This document shows, piece by piece, positions 51,434 through 59,669 of a DNA stretch of 64,000 bases. A model generated the notes under the pieces. That model had not been told where the DNA came from, ran no database searches, and worked only from the letters and a program-made list of their open reading frames with translations. The position numbers and the translations under genes were made by a program. The stretch spans positions 372,001 to 436,000 of the forward strand of contig NZ_CP098740.1 of assembly GCF_026167665.1 (NCBI RefSeq), written 5' to 3'. The DNA is from Streptomyces drozdowiczii (lineage in GTDB: Bacteria; Actinomycetota; Actinomycetes; Streptomycetales; Streptomycetaceae). Each line of letters starts with the position of its first letter. Position 1 is the first letter of the stretch.

Positions 51434-52380
51434 TCAGTCGAGGAGTTCGGCCCGGTGGGGCGAGTCCGCTCCCCGCCGGGAGCAGGTGACGGCCGCGGCC
51501 CGGGCGGCGAAGGCCAGCAGTTCGCGCCACTCGTCGCGCGTGAGGCGAGCGTCGGCCCGCAGCGCGTCCTTGCGGTGGAGACCGTCGAGCAGCGCCGCGT
51601 AGACCGTGTCGCCGGCGCCGATGGTGTCGGCCACCTCGCAGGCGGCGGCGGGTACGTGCACGGTGTCGCCGGTGGCGGTGACCGCCCAGAGTCCGGCGCC
51701 GCCGCCGGTGAGGACGACCGCGGACGGCCCGGTACGCGCCCACGCGCGTGCGGCGACGAGCACCGCGTCCTGGTCGGCCGGGCGGCCGGACAGCCAGGCC
51801 GTGTCCTCGAACGACACCTTGAGCAGCGAGAGATGGGGCAGCCAGCTGCGGAAACGGGCCCGGTAGGCGTCGGGGTCGGGGATGACGTTCGGCCGGATGT
51901 TGGGGTCGAGGGCGGTGAAGAGTCCCCTTCCGGCCTCGCGCAGGAGCATGTGCTCGTACGCGCTCGCCGTGGGCTCCAGGGCGAGGGAGCACGTCCCCAG
52001 GGCGAGGGCACGGGTCCGGGGCGGCAGGGAGCCGGGGCAGTGAAGAGCCGGTCTGCGGTGCCTTGGTGGTAGAAGGTGTAGGCGGCCGAGCCCTCCTCGC
52101 TGATGGCCGTCACGGCGAGCATGGTGGGCTCGGGACCGCGCTGGACGAGTGCGGTGTCGACGCCCGCCTTCTGGAGGCCCTCGACCAGCGCGGTTCCGTA
52201 GGCGTCGGTCGAGACGCGGGAGCAGAACGCCACCGGCGCTCCGAGCCGTCCCAGCGCGACGGCGGTGTTGTACGGGCCGCCGCCGCGTCTGGGCAGCATC
52301 AGCGGCAGCCCCCCGTCCGCGCGGCCCTGGTCGGGCGCGGGTACCAGGTCGATCAGTGCTTCTCCGCCTACTACGATCAC
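51434..52380 (-). pseudogene. PfkB-family carbohydrate (fructo)kinase, single-base frameshift
   Basis: A fructokinase/ribokinase-type gene of about 315 codons, starting at GTG. VVGGEALIDLVPAPDQGRAD, GGGPYNTAVALGRLGAPVAF and SRVSTDAYGTALVEG form the substrate part. After LFTAPAP the frame is lost, and it resumes one frame over with LPPRTRALALGTCSLAL and runs to the ATP-site ADTIGAGDTVYAALLDG and a normal C-terminus. One base missing from the GGG run at 52027-52029 (plus strand) accounts for this. In the fructan locus it would phosphorylate imported fructose. It is probably in one transcript with the LacI gene. Confidence 0.82.
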
Positions 52381-52509
52381 GCTCGGTCTTCCTTGTCTGT
52401 GCGTGCCGGCGGGAGGGACGGCATGCCGAACCGCCCCCCGGGTGCCGGTGGTTGGTGCGCGGGCGGAATGCCCGCGGGTACGGGAACGGCCGCGGGCCGC
52501 TCCGGCCGC

Positions 52510-53544
52510 TCAGGCGGGCAGCTCCTGGTCGGCGGCGGACCGGCGCTCGCCCGAGCCGCGCTGGATCAGCCTGTTCTGTACGACGACGGTGCGCGGGCGC
52601 GACCGGTCCCCCGCCAGCCGCCGCAGCGCGGTGGCCCCCGCCTCGCGCCCGATGGTGACCGGGTCCTGGGCGACCACGGTGAGCGCGGGGGTGAGCAGTT
52701 CCGCCATCGGCACGTCGTCGATGGCGACCACGGCCACCGGTTCGCCGCTGCGTCCCAGCTCCGCCATGGCTCCGAGCGTCATCACGTTGTTCCCGCTGAC
52801 CACGGCGGTGGGCGGGCTCTGGAGGGCCAGCAGGCGGGCGAGGGCCTTCGCCGCGCCGTGTTCGTCGTGCGCCTCGCCGACCAGGGCGCGGTCGTACGGA
52901 ATGCCGGCCTCGGCCAGGGCCGCCCGGTATCCCGCCTGGCGTTCCCGGCGCGTGTACAGGCCCCGGGGGAGGTCGCCGATGAACCCGATGCGGCGGTGGC
53001 CGTGGGCGATCAGGTGGGCGGTGCCCTCGCGGGCGCCCTTGCGGTTGGAGCTGACGACCGTATCGGTGGGCAGGCCGTGGCCCGGGCGGTCGATGAACAC
53101 GACCGGCAGCCCCTGGGCCAGGTGCCGCTTGAGGTGGCTGTGGTCGGCGCCCACCGAGGGCACGACCATCAGCGCACTCACCCGGCGGGCGAGGAAGGAC
53201 CGGGTCAGGTCCGTCTCGCGCTCCGGGTCGTCCCCGGACGAGCCCATGACGAGGGTCAGCCCGTGATCGCGGACGGTGGCCTCGATCCCGCTTGCGACCG
53301 AGCCGAAGAAGGGGTTGGCCAGGTCGGGGATGACGAGGCCGACGGTGGTGTCCGGTCCGCCGCTGCGGATGCTCTGCGCCATGGGGTTGAGCTGGAAGCC
53401 GAGCCTGCCCACCGCTTCGAGGACACGCTCCCGGGTGGACTCCGATGTGGGGCCGTTCCCGTTGAGCACCCGGGAGACGGTCTTGGCGCTCACGCCCACC
53501 TCCTGGGCGACATCGGCGAGAGTCGGGCGGCGGGGTGAGACCAT
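52510..53544 (-). CDS. LacI family transcriptional regulator of the fructan locus
   Basis: A 344-residue LacI repressor. The N-terminal HTH and hinge are RPTLADVAQEVGVSAKTVSR, then VLNGNGPTSESTRERVLEAV. The periplasmic-binding-like effector domain contains TVGLVIPDLANPFFGSVASG, and the C-terminal half has AVVSGNNVMTLGAMAEL. The start ATG gives MVSPRRPTLADV; upstream in-frame codons are not HTH sequence. It lies between sugar kinase and importer. Two identical palindromes in front of the importer and the fructanase are its likely operators. Confidence 0.92.
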   Translation of the reverse strand: MVSPRRPTLADVAQEVGVSAKTVSRVLNGNGPTSESTRERVLEAVGRLGFQLNPMAQSIRSGGPDTTVGLVIPDLANPFFGSVASGIEATVRDHGLTLVMGSSGDDPERETDLTRSFLARRVSALMVVPSVGADHSHLKRHLAQGLPVVFIDRPGHGLPTDTVVSSNRKGAREGTAHLIAHGHRRIGFIGDLPRGLYTRRERQAGYRAALAEAGIPYDRALVGEAHDEHGAAKALARLLALQSPPTAVVSGNNVMTLGAMAELGRSGEPVAVVAIDDVPMAELLTPALTVVAQDPVTIGREAGATALRRLAGDRSRPRTVVVQNRLIQRGSGERRSAADQELPA

Positions 53545-53644
53545 GGCCTGGCTTCTCCATGTTGAGGCTCTTCGGCCGGGAGGGTGGTCGACCCGGCCGA
53601 CCGAGGACAGGTCGACAGAATACGGTGCGGGTGTGACGGCGGAT

Positions 53645-54499
53645 TCAGCCGTCGTCGTGCCCGACCCCGACGGCGTCCACCGCACGGTGGTCGGCCACCG
53701 ACGTCGCCCCGTCGGCCTCCACCCGCAGGGCGCCGGTCATGATCGCCACGACCTCCGCCATGGAGTGGTCCGACGGTCTGATCACCGCCGCCCGGCGGCC
53801 CAGCCGGTGCACATGGATGCGGTCGGCGATCTCGAAGACGTGCGGCATGTTGTGGCTGATCAGGATGACCGGGATGCCCTTGTCGCGTACCCGGCGGATC
53901 AGGTCGAGGACCTGGGCCGACTCCTTGACGCCGAGCGCCGCGGTGGGTTCGTCCATGACCACGACGCTCCTGGCCCAGGCGGCCGCCCGGGCGACCGCGA
54001 CGGCCTGGCGCTGGCCTCCGGAGAGCGTTTCGACGGGCTGGGTCAGCGAGCCGAGCCCGATCTTCAGCTCCGCCATGTGCTCGGCGGCCCGGGCCCGCAT
54101 GGCCTTCTTGTCGAGCATGCGCAGCGCCCGGCCGAGGAGGTCCTTGCGGCGCAGTTCGCGGCCCAGGAACATGTTGGACGCGATGTCCATGGACGGCGCG
54201 ACGGCGAGGTCCTGGTAGACGGTCTCGATCCCGTGGCCGTGGGCGTCCTGGGGGCCGGTGAAGCGGATGGGCTCGCCGTGCAGGCGGATCTCCCCGGAGT
54301 CCGGGATCACCGCGCCGGTCAGGGCCTTGATGAGGCTGGACTTGCCGGCTCCGTTGTCCCCGATGACGGCCAGGACCTCGCCGGGCATCAGGTCGAAGTC
54401 GGCGCCGTCGATGGCGGTGACGTGTCCGTAGCGCTTGACCAGGTTGCGGGCGCTGAGCACCGGGGTGTCCGGGGCCGCGCTCTTGTCGGGGGTGTTCAT
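53645..54499 (-). CDS. Sugar ABC transporter ATP-binding protein, single-domain (FrcA-like)
   Basis: A 284-residue ATPase with Walker A GDNGAGKSS, the Q-loop in YQDLAVAP, signature LSGGQRQAV, Walker B VVMDEPTAAL and switch LISHNMPHV. It has a single ATPase domain, unlike the double-domain RbsA/XylG proteins of most CUT2 systems, but like FrcA of the FrcBCA fructose importer. The ATG overlaps the permease stop by 4 nt. The C-terminus ends with a His/Asp-rich tail of unknown role. Confidence 0.92.
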   Translation of the reverse strand: MNTPDKSAAPDTPVLSARNLVKRYGHVTAIDGADFDLMPGEVLAVIGDNGAGKSSLIKALTGAVIPDSGEIRLHGEPIRFTGPQDAHGHGIETVYQDLAVAPSMDIASNMFLGRELRRKDLLGRALRMLDKKAMRARAAEHMAELKIGLGSLTQPVETLSGGQRQAVAVARAAAWARSVVVMDEPTAALGVKESAQVLDLIRRVRDKGIPVILISHNMPHVFEIADRIHVHRLGRRAAVIRPSDHSMAEVVAIMTGALRVEADGATSVADHRAVDAVGVGHDDG

Positions 54500-55497
54500 C
54501 GGCCCTTCTTCCGGGAGAACTGGTCGATCGTCACGGCGAGGATCACCAGCACGCCGGTGACCAGGGTCTGGTAGACGGAGGAGACGCCGAGCAGCTGGAG
54601 GCCGTTGCGGAAGACGCCGACGATGAGGACGCCGACGAACGTGCCGAGGACCGTGCCGCGCCCGCCGAACAGGCTGGTGCCGCCGAGCACCACGGCGGTG
54701 ATGCTGTCCAGGTTCTCCGTCTGGCCGGCCTGCGGGTCGCCCACGCCGGTGCGGGAGACGAGCAGCAGGGCCGCGATGCCGTAGACGAGACCGGCGACCG
54801 TGTACAGGGAGATCGTGAGCCGGGAGACGCGGATGCCGTTGAGGCGGGCGCTCTCGGCGCTGTTGCCCAGGGCGTAGACGTGCTGCCCCCAGGCGGTGTT
54901 GCCCAGCGCGTAGGCGAAGGCCAGGAAGAGGACGACCGTGAGCAGGGAGCCGTAGGTGACGTCGGTGGTGCCCAGGGGGAAGGTCTCCCCGAGCGCGGTG
55001 AGCGAGCCGGGCAGGCCGGTGACGGTCTGCTCCTCGGAGAAGATGTGCGTCAGCGCGAACGCCACGTTGAGCATGCCCAGGGTGACGATGAACGGCGGGA
55101 GCGGCACGAGCCGTACGAGCAGGCCGTTGGCCAGTCCGAAGGCGCCGCAGACGAGGACACCGGCCAGGATCGCGAGCGGTGCGGGCAGTGGACCGCTGAC
55201 GGCCAGCTTGGCCATGACGATCCCACCGAAAGCCATCACGGCCCCGACGGACAGGTCGATGCCGGCGGTGAGGATGATCAGGGTCTGGCCGATCGCCAGG
55301 GTGCCGACGACCATCACCTGTTGCAGGATCAGCGAGAAGTTGCCGCCGGTCAGGAATTCGTCGCTGCTGAGCGCGAAGACGACCGAGGCGAGGATCAGGG
55401 CGCCGAACGGCCCTGCCGCGGGCGCCATCAGGATGCGGCGCAGGGTGGTGGGTTCCTTGGCGCCGGAGTACAGCGCCGAGGCGGTGGAGGTGGTCAT
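54496..55497 (-). CDS. Sugar ABC transporter permease (CUT2)
   Basis: A 333-residue permease with about eight to ten hydrophobic helices. GQTLIILTAGIDLSVGAVMA is the BPD_transp_2 signature of RbsC/FrcC-type proteins, followed by LPPFIVTLGMLNVAFALTHI and VVLGGTSLFGGRGTVLGTFV. It forms the membrane channel with the neighbouring ATPase. It starts 5 bp after the binding-protein stop, so the three genes are one transcript. Confidence 0.92.
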   Translation of the reverse strand: MTTSTASALYSGAKEPTTLRRILMAPAAGPFGALILASVVFALSSDEFLTGGNFSLILQQVMVVGTLAIGQTLIILTAGIDLSVGAVMAFGGIVMAKLAVSGPLPAPLAILAGVLVCGAFGLANGLLVRLVPLPPFIVTLGMLNVAFALTHIFSEEQTVTGLPGSLTALGETFPLGTTDVTYGSLLTVVLFLAFAYALGNTAWGQHVYALGNSAESARLNGIRVSRLTISLYTVAGLVYGIAALLLVSRTGVGDPQAGQTENLDSITAVVLGGTSLFGGRGTVLGTFVGVLIVGVFRNGLQLLGVSSVYQTLVTGVLVILAVTIDQFSRKKGR

Positions 55498-55502
55498 CGG
55501 GG

Positions 55503-56507
55503 TTACTTCCCCCAGCAGTTGTCGACGCCGAAGCCGGCGTCCTCGGATTCGACGCCCGGCTGCGCCTTGGCCGCGATCAGCTGGACGCCCGTGTCGGTGT
55601 AGCCACTGGCCTTCTTGCCGGTCTTGGCGTAGTCGACGATCGCGGCCACTCCGTCGGCGGCCATCTTGAGGGGGTACTGCTGCGAAGTGGCGGCGATCCT
55701 GCCGTCCTTGACCGCGGCGACGCCTTCGCAGCCGCCGTCGATGGTGACGATCATGACGTCCTTCTCGCGGCCCTTGGCCTTGATGGCGGTGTAGGCGCCC
55801 AGGGCGGCCGGCTCGTTGATGGCGTAGACGAGGTTGATGTCGGGGGCCTTCTGGAGGCAGTTCTCCATCGCGGTCTGGCCCTTGGCGCGGTCCCCGCCGG
55901 TGTCCTGGGAACACACCAGGGCGGGGTCCTTGTCGGTGATGCCGTAGCCCTCCATGAACCCCTGGTGGCGCTGGACACCGACGGAGACGCCGGGTGACAG
56001 GTCCATGGTGGCGATCTTGGCCTCCTTGCCCTGCATGGCGGCCTTCGCATAGGCGCCGATGAGCTTGCCCGCCTTGACGTTGTCGGTGGCGAACAGGGCG
56101 TCGGCGGCGGACTGAGGCTCGGGCGGGGTGTCGAGCGCGATGACCAGGACGCCCTTGGCGCGGGCCTTCTCCAGTGCGGGCACGATGGCCTTGGAGTCGT
56201 TGGGGGTGATCAGGATGCCCTTGACGCCGGCGGAGACCATGTTCTCCAGTGCGGTGACCTGTCCGCCGTTGTCACCGTCGTACTTGCCGGCGGCCGTGGT
56301 GAGCTGGACGCCCTTCTTCTCGGCCTCCTTCTGCGCGCCCTCCCGCATCTTGACGAAGAAGGGGTTGGTGTCGGTCTTGGTGATCAGGCCGACCTTCACC
56401 TTGCCGCCGCCCTTGCCCGAGGAGCCGGAGCCGGAGCCACAGGAGGTGAGCGTCAAGACACACAACGTGACGGTCGCAGTGGCGGCAAAAAGCATTCTTC
56501 GGGGCAT
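55503..56507 (-). CDS. Sugar ABC transporter substrate-binding lipoprotein
   Basis: A 334-residue RbsB/FrcB-type binding protein. The signal peptide and lipobox LTLTSC place the lipidated Cys at residue 23. After a Gly/Ser-rich linker comes the periplasmic-binding fold: VKVGLITKTDTNPFFVKMRE, VSAGVKGILITPNDSKAIVP, and MIVTIDGGCEGVAAVKDGRI. It captures the sugar, probably fructose, at the outer membrane face. The ATG follows GAGGAG. A promoter and LacI-type operator lie 80-140 bp upstream. Confidence 0.92.
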   Translation of the reverse strand: MPRRMLFAATATVTLCVLTLTSCGSGSGSSGKGGGKVKVGLITKTDTNPFFVKMREGAQKEAEKKGVQLTTAAGKYDGDNGGQVTALENMVSAGVKGILITPNDSKAIVPALEKARAKGVLVIALDTPPEPQSAADALFATDNVKAGKLIGAYAKAAMQGKEAKIATMDLSPGVSVGVQRHQGFMEGYGITDKDPALVCSQDTGGDRAKGQTAMENCLQKAPDINLVYAINEPAALGAYTAIKAKGREKDVMIVTIDGGCEGVAAVKDGRIAATSQQYPLKMAADGVAAIVDYAKTGKKASGYTDTGVQLIAAKAQPGVESEDAGFGVDNCWGK

Positions 56508-56584
56508 GTCGGCTCCTCGTGCGAAGGGGTGACGGGATACGTGGACCATGGCGGCCTCGGACCGAGCCGCCCCGGCGGAAGGAA

Positions 56585-56598
56585 TGTCAACGCTGACA
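56585..56598 (-). promoter_or_regulatory. LacI-type operator TGTCAGCGTTGACA, importer side
   Basis: A 14-bp near-perfect palindrome (TGTCA-rcgy-TGACA), read on the minus strand. It begins 16 nt after the -10 hexamer of the importer promoter, so a bound repressor would block early transcription. Confidence 0.75.
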
Positions 56599-56614
56599 GC
56601 GGCTCGTACGGAGG

Positions 56615-56643
56615 ATGTTGGACGGCCGGGCGCCCGCCGTCAA
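56615..56643 (-). promoter_or_regulatory. Promoter of the sugar ABC importer
   Basis: On the minus strand TTGACG (56643-56638), a 17-nt spacer and CAACAT (56620-56615). The -35 is a good housekeeping match, while the -10 is weak (3 of 6). Confidence 0.55.
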
Positions 56644-56838
56644 TGGAGAAGCCGCCGAAAATTCCGGCAAGGCCCGTCTCCCGTAGGCGCGATACCTGTC
56701 CCGCCCCGGCGTGACCGGCGCCCGAACCGGCCCCAACCGCATCAAGTGCGCCCCGGAAAAACTCACGATCGGCGCATCTCGAATCATCCGGCCACCCGAG
56801 GCCGAGCACCGGATTAATTCCGTTTCGTGTCCGGTGTG

Positions 56839-56867
56839 TTGACCGCCGGATACCGTCCCCACATCAT
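56839..56867 (+). promoter_or_regulatory. Promoter of the fructanase gene
   Basis: TTGACC at 56839-56844, a 17-nt spacer and CATCAT at 56862-56867 fit a housekeeping promoter (5 of 6 and 4 of 6). Spacer length and operator distance are the same as in the importer promoter. Confidence 0.6.
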
Positions 56868-56883
56868 CGGTCGCGACTCACCG

Positions 56884-56897
56884 TGTCAGCGTTGACA
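56884..56897 (+). promoter_or_regulatory. LacI-type operator TGTCAGCGTTGACA, fructanase side
   Basis: Identical to the importer operator when read in the transcription direction. It begins 16 nt after the -10 hexamer and lies 66 bp upstream of the ATG. Confidence 0.75.
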
Positions 56898-56963
56898 TCG
56901 CCGCTGGCCCCCACGCCACAGCAGCTTCGACACTTGTGTCGCGGCAGAACCGGAGCGAGAGAT

Positions 56964-59393
56964 ATGCGTGTACGCCGCAGAGCCCAGGCGTTGGTGATCG
57001 CCCTGGCGCTCGGCCTGACCCCTCTGCTGTCGGCCTCGCCGGCCGCCGCGGGCGAGGTGTGGAACTACCCCGAGTTCCCCTACCAGCCCACGACGTACAC
57101 CGAGGCGTATCGCGGGCAGTTCCACTTCAGCTCCCAGCAGGGCTGGATGAACGACCCGAACGGCCTGGTGTACGCCAACGGCGAGTACCACTTCTTCTAC
57201 CAGCACAACCCGCACGGGCTGGCCTGGGACACCATGCACTGGGGCCACGCGACCAGCAAGGACCTGGTCCACTGGACGCAGAAGCCGATCGCCCTGGAGC
57301 CGGACGTGCACCCGGGCACGCTGTTCTCCGGCGGAGGTGTGGTCGACAAGGACAACACCTCGGGCCTGAAGACGGGTGCCGACGACCCCATCGTGGTCTT
57401 CGCCAACACCGACGGCGTCAGCGTCTACTACAGCAACGACAACGGGAAGACGTTCCAGGCGTACGACAAGGGCCGCAAGCGCATCACCATTCCGGTCCAG
57501 AGCCGCGACCCCAAGGTGAGCTGGGACGCCGCGCACAAGCGGTGGGTCATGGTGGTGTGGTCGGAGAACGACGCCGGCGACCACGGCAACGGCGTCGAGG
57601 TCTACACCTCGCCCAACCTGCTCGACTGGACACACTCCAGCCGGTACTCCGCGGAGTGGCTCTTCGAGTGCCCCGACCTGTTCCAGGTCCCGGTCGACGG
57701 CGACCCGAACCGCAAGAAGTGGGTACTGAGCACCGCGTCCGGCAAGTACGTGGTGGGTGACTTCGACGGCACGGCGTTCCACGCGGACGACCCCGCCCCC
57801 CGGCCGATGGACTTCGGCAGCGGCTACGCGGGCGGCACGTTCTACGCGGCCGAGACCTTCCAGAACGCCCCGGACGGGCGGGTCGTCCAGATGGCCTGGC
57901 AGGGCGGCAACGTCGGCAGCACCTGGACCGGCAACGCCACCTTCCCCGCGGAGCTGGGCCTGGTCAGCACACCGGACGGGCTGCGCATCACCCGTACACC
58001 GGTGGACGAGCTGTCCTCCCTCGCCTCGGCCAAGAAGAAGTTCGACAAGCAGAACGTCAAGGAGAACGGCGCCAACCCCTTCAAGGGCCTCCGGGGCGAC
58101 ACGTACGAGATCAGCGCCACGGTCGACGTGGACAAGTCCACGGCGCGGCGGATCGCGTTCGGCCTGCACGTCCGCAGCGACAACACCGCCGACCGCACGG
58201 TGGTCTACGACAAGTCGGCGGGCACTTTGGACGGCCACCCGGTCGGTCTGAAGAAGGGCAAGCTGAAGCTGCGCCTGCTGGTGGACCGCGGCCAGCTGGA
58301 GGTCTTCGCCGACGGCGGCACGTACTCCCTCTCGGACAACGTCAACTTCGACTCCGGCACCGGCAGCCAGGGCATCCGGCTGTACGCCGAGGGCGGCACG
58401 GCCAAGCTGGACAGCGCGGTCTTCCGCCGGCTCGACTCCAGCTGGGGCACCGGCCAGTCGACGCTCGACACCGACCTGGGCGACCGGTGGAACGCCGTCA
58501 GCGGCAACTGGACCGATGTGGCGGGCGGAAAGCAGGGCCGGGGCTCCGGCAACGGCTTCTACCTCAGTACGCGGACGGCGGGCGACGGCGTCTACCAGGG
58601 CGACGTCGCCCTGAACACCGCCCAGGCGGCCGGCCTCACCTTCCGCGCCAACGACAGGGGCGAGGGATACACCGCCAACATCGACAAGGAGGGCAAGGTC
58701 AAACTGTGGCGGCCCGGCCGGGACATCGCCACGTACAACACCCCCGTCACGGCGGACAGCACCCATCACCTCAAGGTGACCACCGAGGGCAACCGCATCC
58801 GGGTCTTCCTGGACAACGGCACCGACCCCGTCATCGACGCGACCGACGACGCCTACGCCGAAGGCCGGTACGGCGCGAACGTCTTCAACGGCACCGCGAC
58901 GCTCCAGAACCTGAACACGGGCGATACGGGCCTCGATGCCTTCTCGACCGCCAAGTGGAATACCAGTGGCGGCACTTGGACCACGGCGGGGGACGGCCTG
59001 CACGGCAGTTCCCCGGGCGACGGCTTCTATCTGAGCGAGCGGACGGGTGAGGACTTCACCTACGAGGGCGACCTCTCCGTCACCAACGGCACCGCGACCG
59101 GTCTGACCTTCCGGGCCGACGAGAAGGGCCAGGGCTACACCGCCACGCTCGACACCAAGGGCCAGGTGAAACTGTGGCGGCCCGGCAAGGACCTGGCCAC
59201 CCACGACACCACCGTCACCGAGGGCCGGACCTACCACATGAAGGTGCGGACCGACGGCGACCGGATACGGGTGTGGCTCGGCGACGACGCCGCGCCGGTC
59301 ATCGACACCACCGACGCCACCTACCGCAGCGGCCGGTTCGGAGTGAACGCCTACAACGGCAACGTCATCGCCCAGCACCTGAGGATCGGCTGA
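56964..59393 (+). CDS. sacC: Secreted GH32 fructanase (levanase/inulinase) with tandem C-terminal modules
   Basis: An 809-residue exported glycoside hydrolase family 32 enzyme. A signal peptide (three Arg, a hydrophobic core, AAA near residue 29) precedes the five-bladed propeller. The nucleophile Asp is in WMNDPNG (D64), the transition-state Asp in SRDPKV (D182), and the acid/base Glu in FECPDL (E235). A beta-sandwich ends near residue 490. Residues about 500-650 and 655-809 are two homologous modules (each with LTFRA..G.GYTA and VKLWRPG.D.AT) resembling carbohydrate-binding laminin-G-like folds. It should release fructose for the divergent importer. The ATG at 56964 is used because the in-frame sequence upstream contains the operator. 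Confidence 0.93.
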   Translation: MRVRRRAQALVIALALGLTPLLSASPAAAGEVWNYPEFPYQPTTYTEAYRGQFHFSSQQGWMNDPNGLVYANGEYHFFYQHNPHGLAWDTMHWGHATSKDLVHWTQKPIALEPDVHPGTLFSGGGVVDKDNTSGLKTGADDPIVVFANTDGVSVYYSNDNGKTFQAYDKGRKRITIPVQSRDPKVSWDAAHKRWVMVVWSENDAGDHGNGVEVYTSPNLLDWTHSSRYSAEWLFECPDLFQVPVDGDPNRKKWVLSTASGKYVVGDFDGTAFHADDPAPRPMDFGSGYAGGTFYAAETFQNAPDGRVVQMAWQGGNVGSTWTGNATFPAELGLVSTPDGLRITRTPVDELSSLASAKKKFDKQNVKENGANPFKGLRGDTYEISATVDVDKSTARRIAFGLHVRSDNTADRTVVYDKSAGTLDGHPVGLKKGKLKLRLLVDRGQLEVFADGGTYSLSDNVNFDSGTGSQGIRLYAEGGTAKLDSAVFRRLDSSWGTGQSTLDTDLGDRWNAVSGNWTDVAGGKQGRGSGNGFYLSTRTAGDGVYQGDVALNTAQAAGLTFRANDRGEGYTANIDKEGKVKLWRPGRDIATYNTPVTADSTHHLKVTTEGNRIRVFLDNGTDPVIDATDDAYAEGRYGANVFNGTATLQNLNTGDTGLDAFSTAKWNTSGGTWTTAGDGLHGSSPGDGFYLSERTGEDFTYEGDLSVTNGTATGLTFRADEKGQGYTATLDTKGQVKLWRPGKDLATHDTTVTEGRTYHMKVRTDGDRIRVWLGDDAAPVIDTTDATYRSGRFGVNAYNGNVIAQHLRIG

Positions 59394-59408
59394 CCACTCC
59401 CCCGAACC

Positions 59409-59436
59409 GCGCCCCCGGCACACCCGCCGGGGGCGC
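59409..59436. terminator. Bidirectional terminator hairpin
   Basis: A perfect 11-bp stem, GCGCCCCCGGC / GCCGGGGGCGC, with a 6-nt loop, between the convergent fructanase gene and the end of the NRPS operon. Confidence 0.8.
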
Positions 59437-59468
59437 GGGCGCACCTGTCACGGGCAGTACGGCCGGGA

Positions 59469-59669
59469 TCACCAGCCGCGGCGCTGCTGCTCCGGGCCGA
59501 ATCTGGCGGTGAGTGCCGCGAGGAAGACCGGGAGTCTGTCGACCATCGCCCTGGGGACCGGGGTGGACTGGACGGTGCCCTTGTCCACGTCCTCCACGAC
59601 GAGGGTGTAGGTGCCGTTCTCCTCGATGAGTTCGGCGGCGAACAGCAACGTCTGCGTCGAGGTTTCCAT
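59469..59669 (-). CDS. 66-residue protein at the end of the NRPS operon
   Basis: A small protein of no recognised family. A beta-prone first half (TQTLLFAAELIEENGTYTLV) and a helical second half (AMVDRLPVFLAALTARFG) suggest a compact fold. There is no signal peptide. Its ATG shares one base with the stop of the SRPBCC gene (TGATG), so it is translationally coupled and likely functions in the same pathway, perhaps as a binding or accessory protein. Confidence 0.65.
   Translation of the reverse strand: METSTQTLLFAAELIEENGTYTLVVEDVDKGTVQSTPVPRAMVDRLPVFLAALTARFGPEQQRRGW

Larger units (their letters stand above)
56508..56963. other. Divergent intergenic region of the fructan locus
   Basis: These 456 bp between the importer (minus) and the fructanase (plus) hold no gene. 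They contain two promoters of matching layout and two copies of one 14-bp palindrome, listed separately. The A+T content is visibly higher in the fructanase-side part (around 56,760-56,870). Confidence 0.7.

Noticed and set aside
53545..53644. A further LacI operator in front of the LacI gene
   Set aside because: No TGTCA...TGACA half-site pair is present; only a weak GGTCG/CGACC hairpin, so autoregulation is not supported.
56128..56532. Short plus-strand frame opposite the binding-protein gene
   Set aside because: Entirely inside the lipoprotein gene and without a ribosome-binding site.
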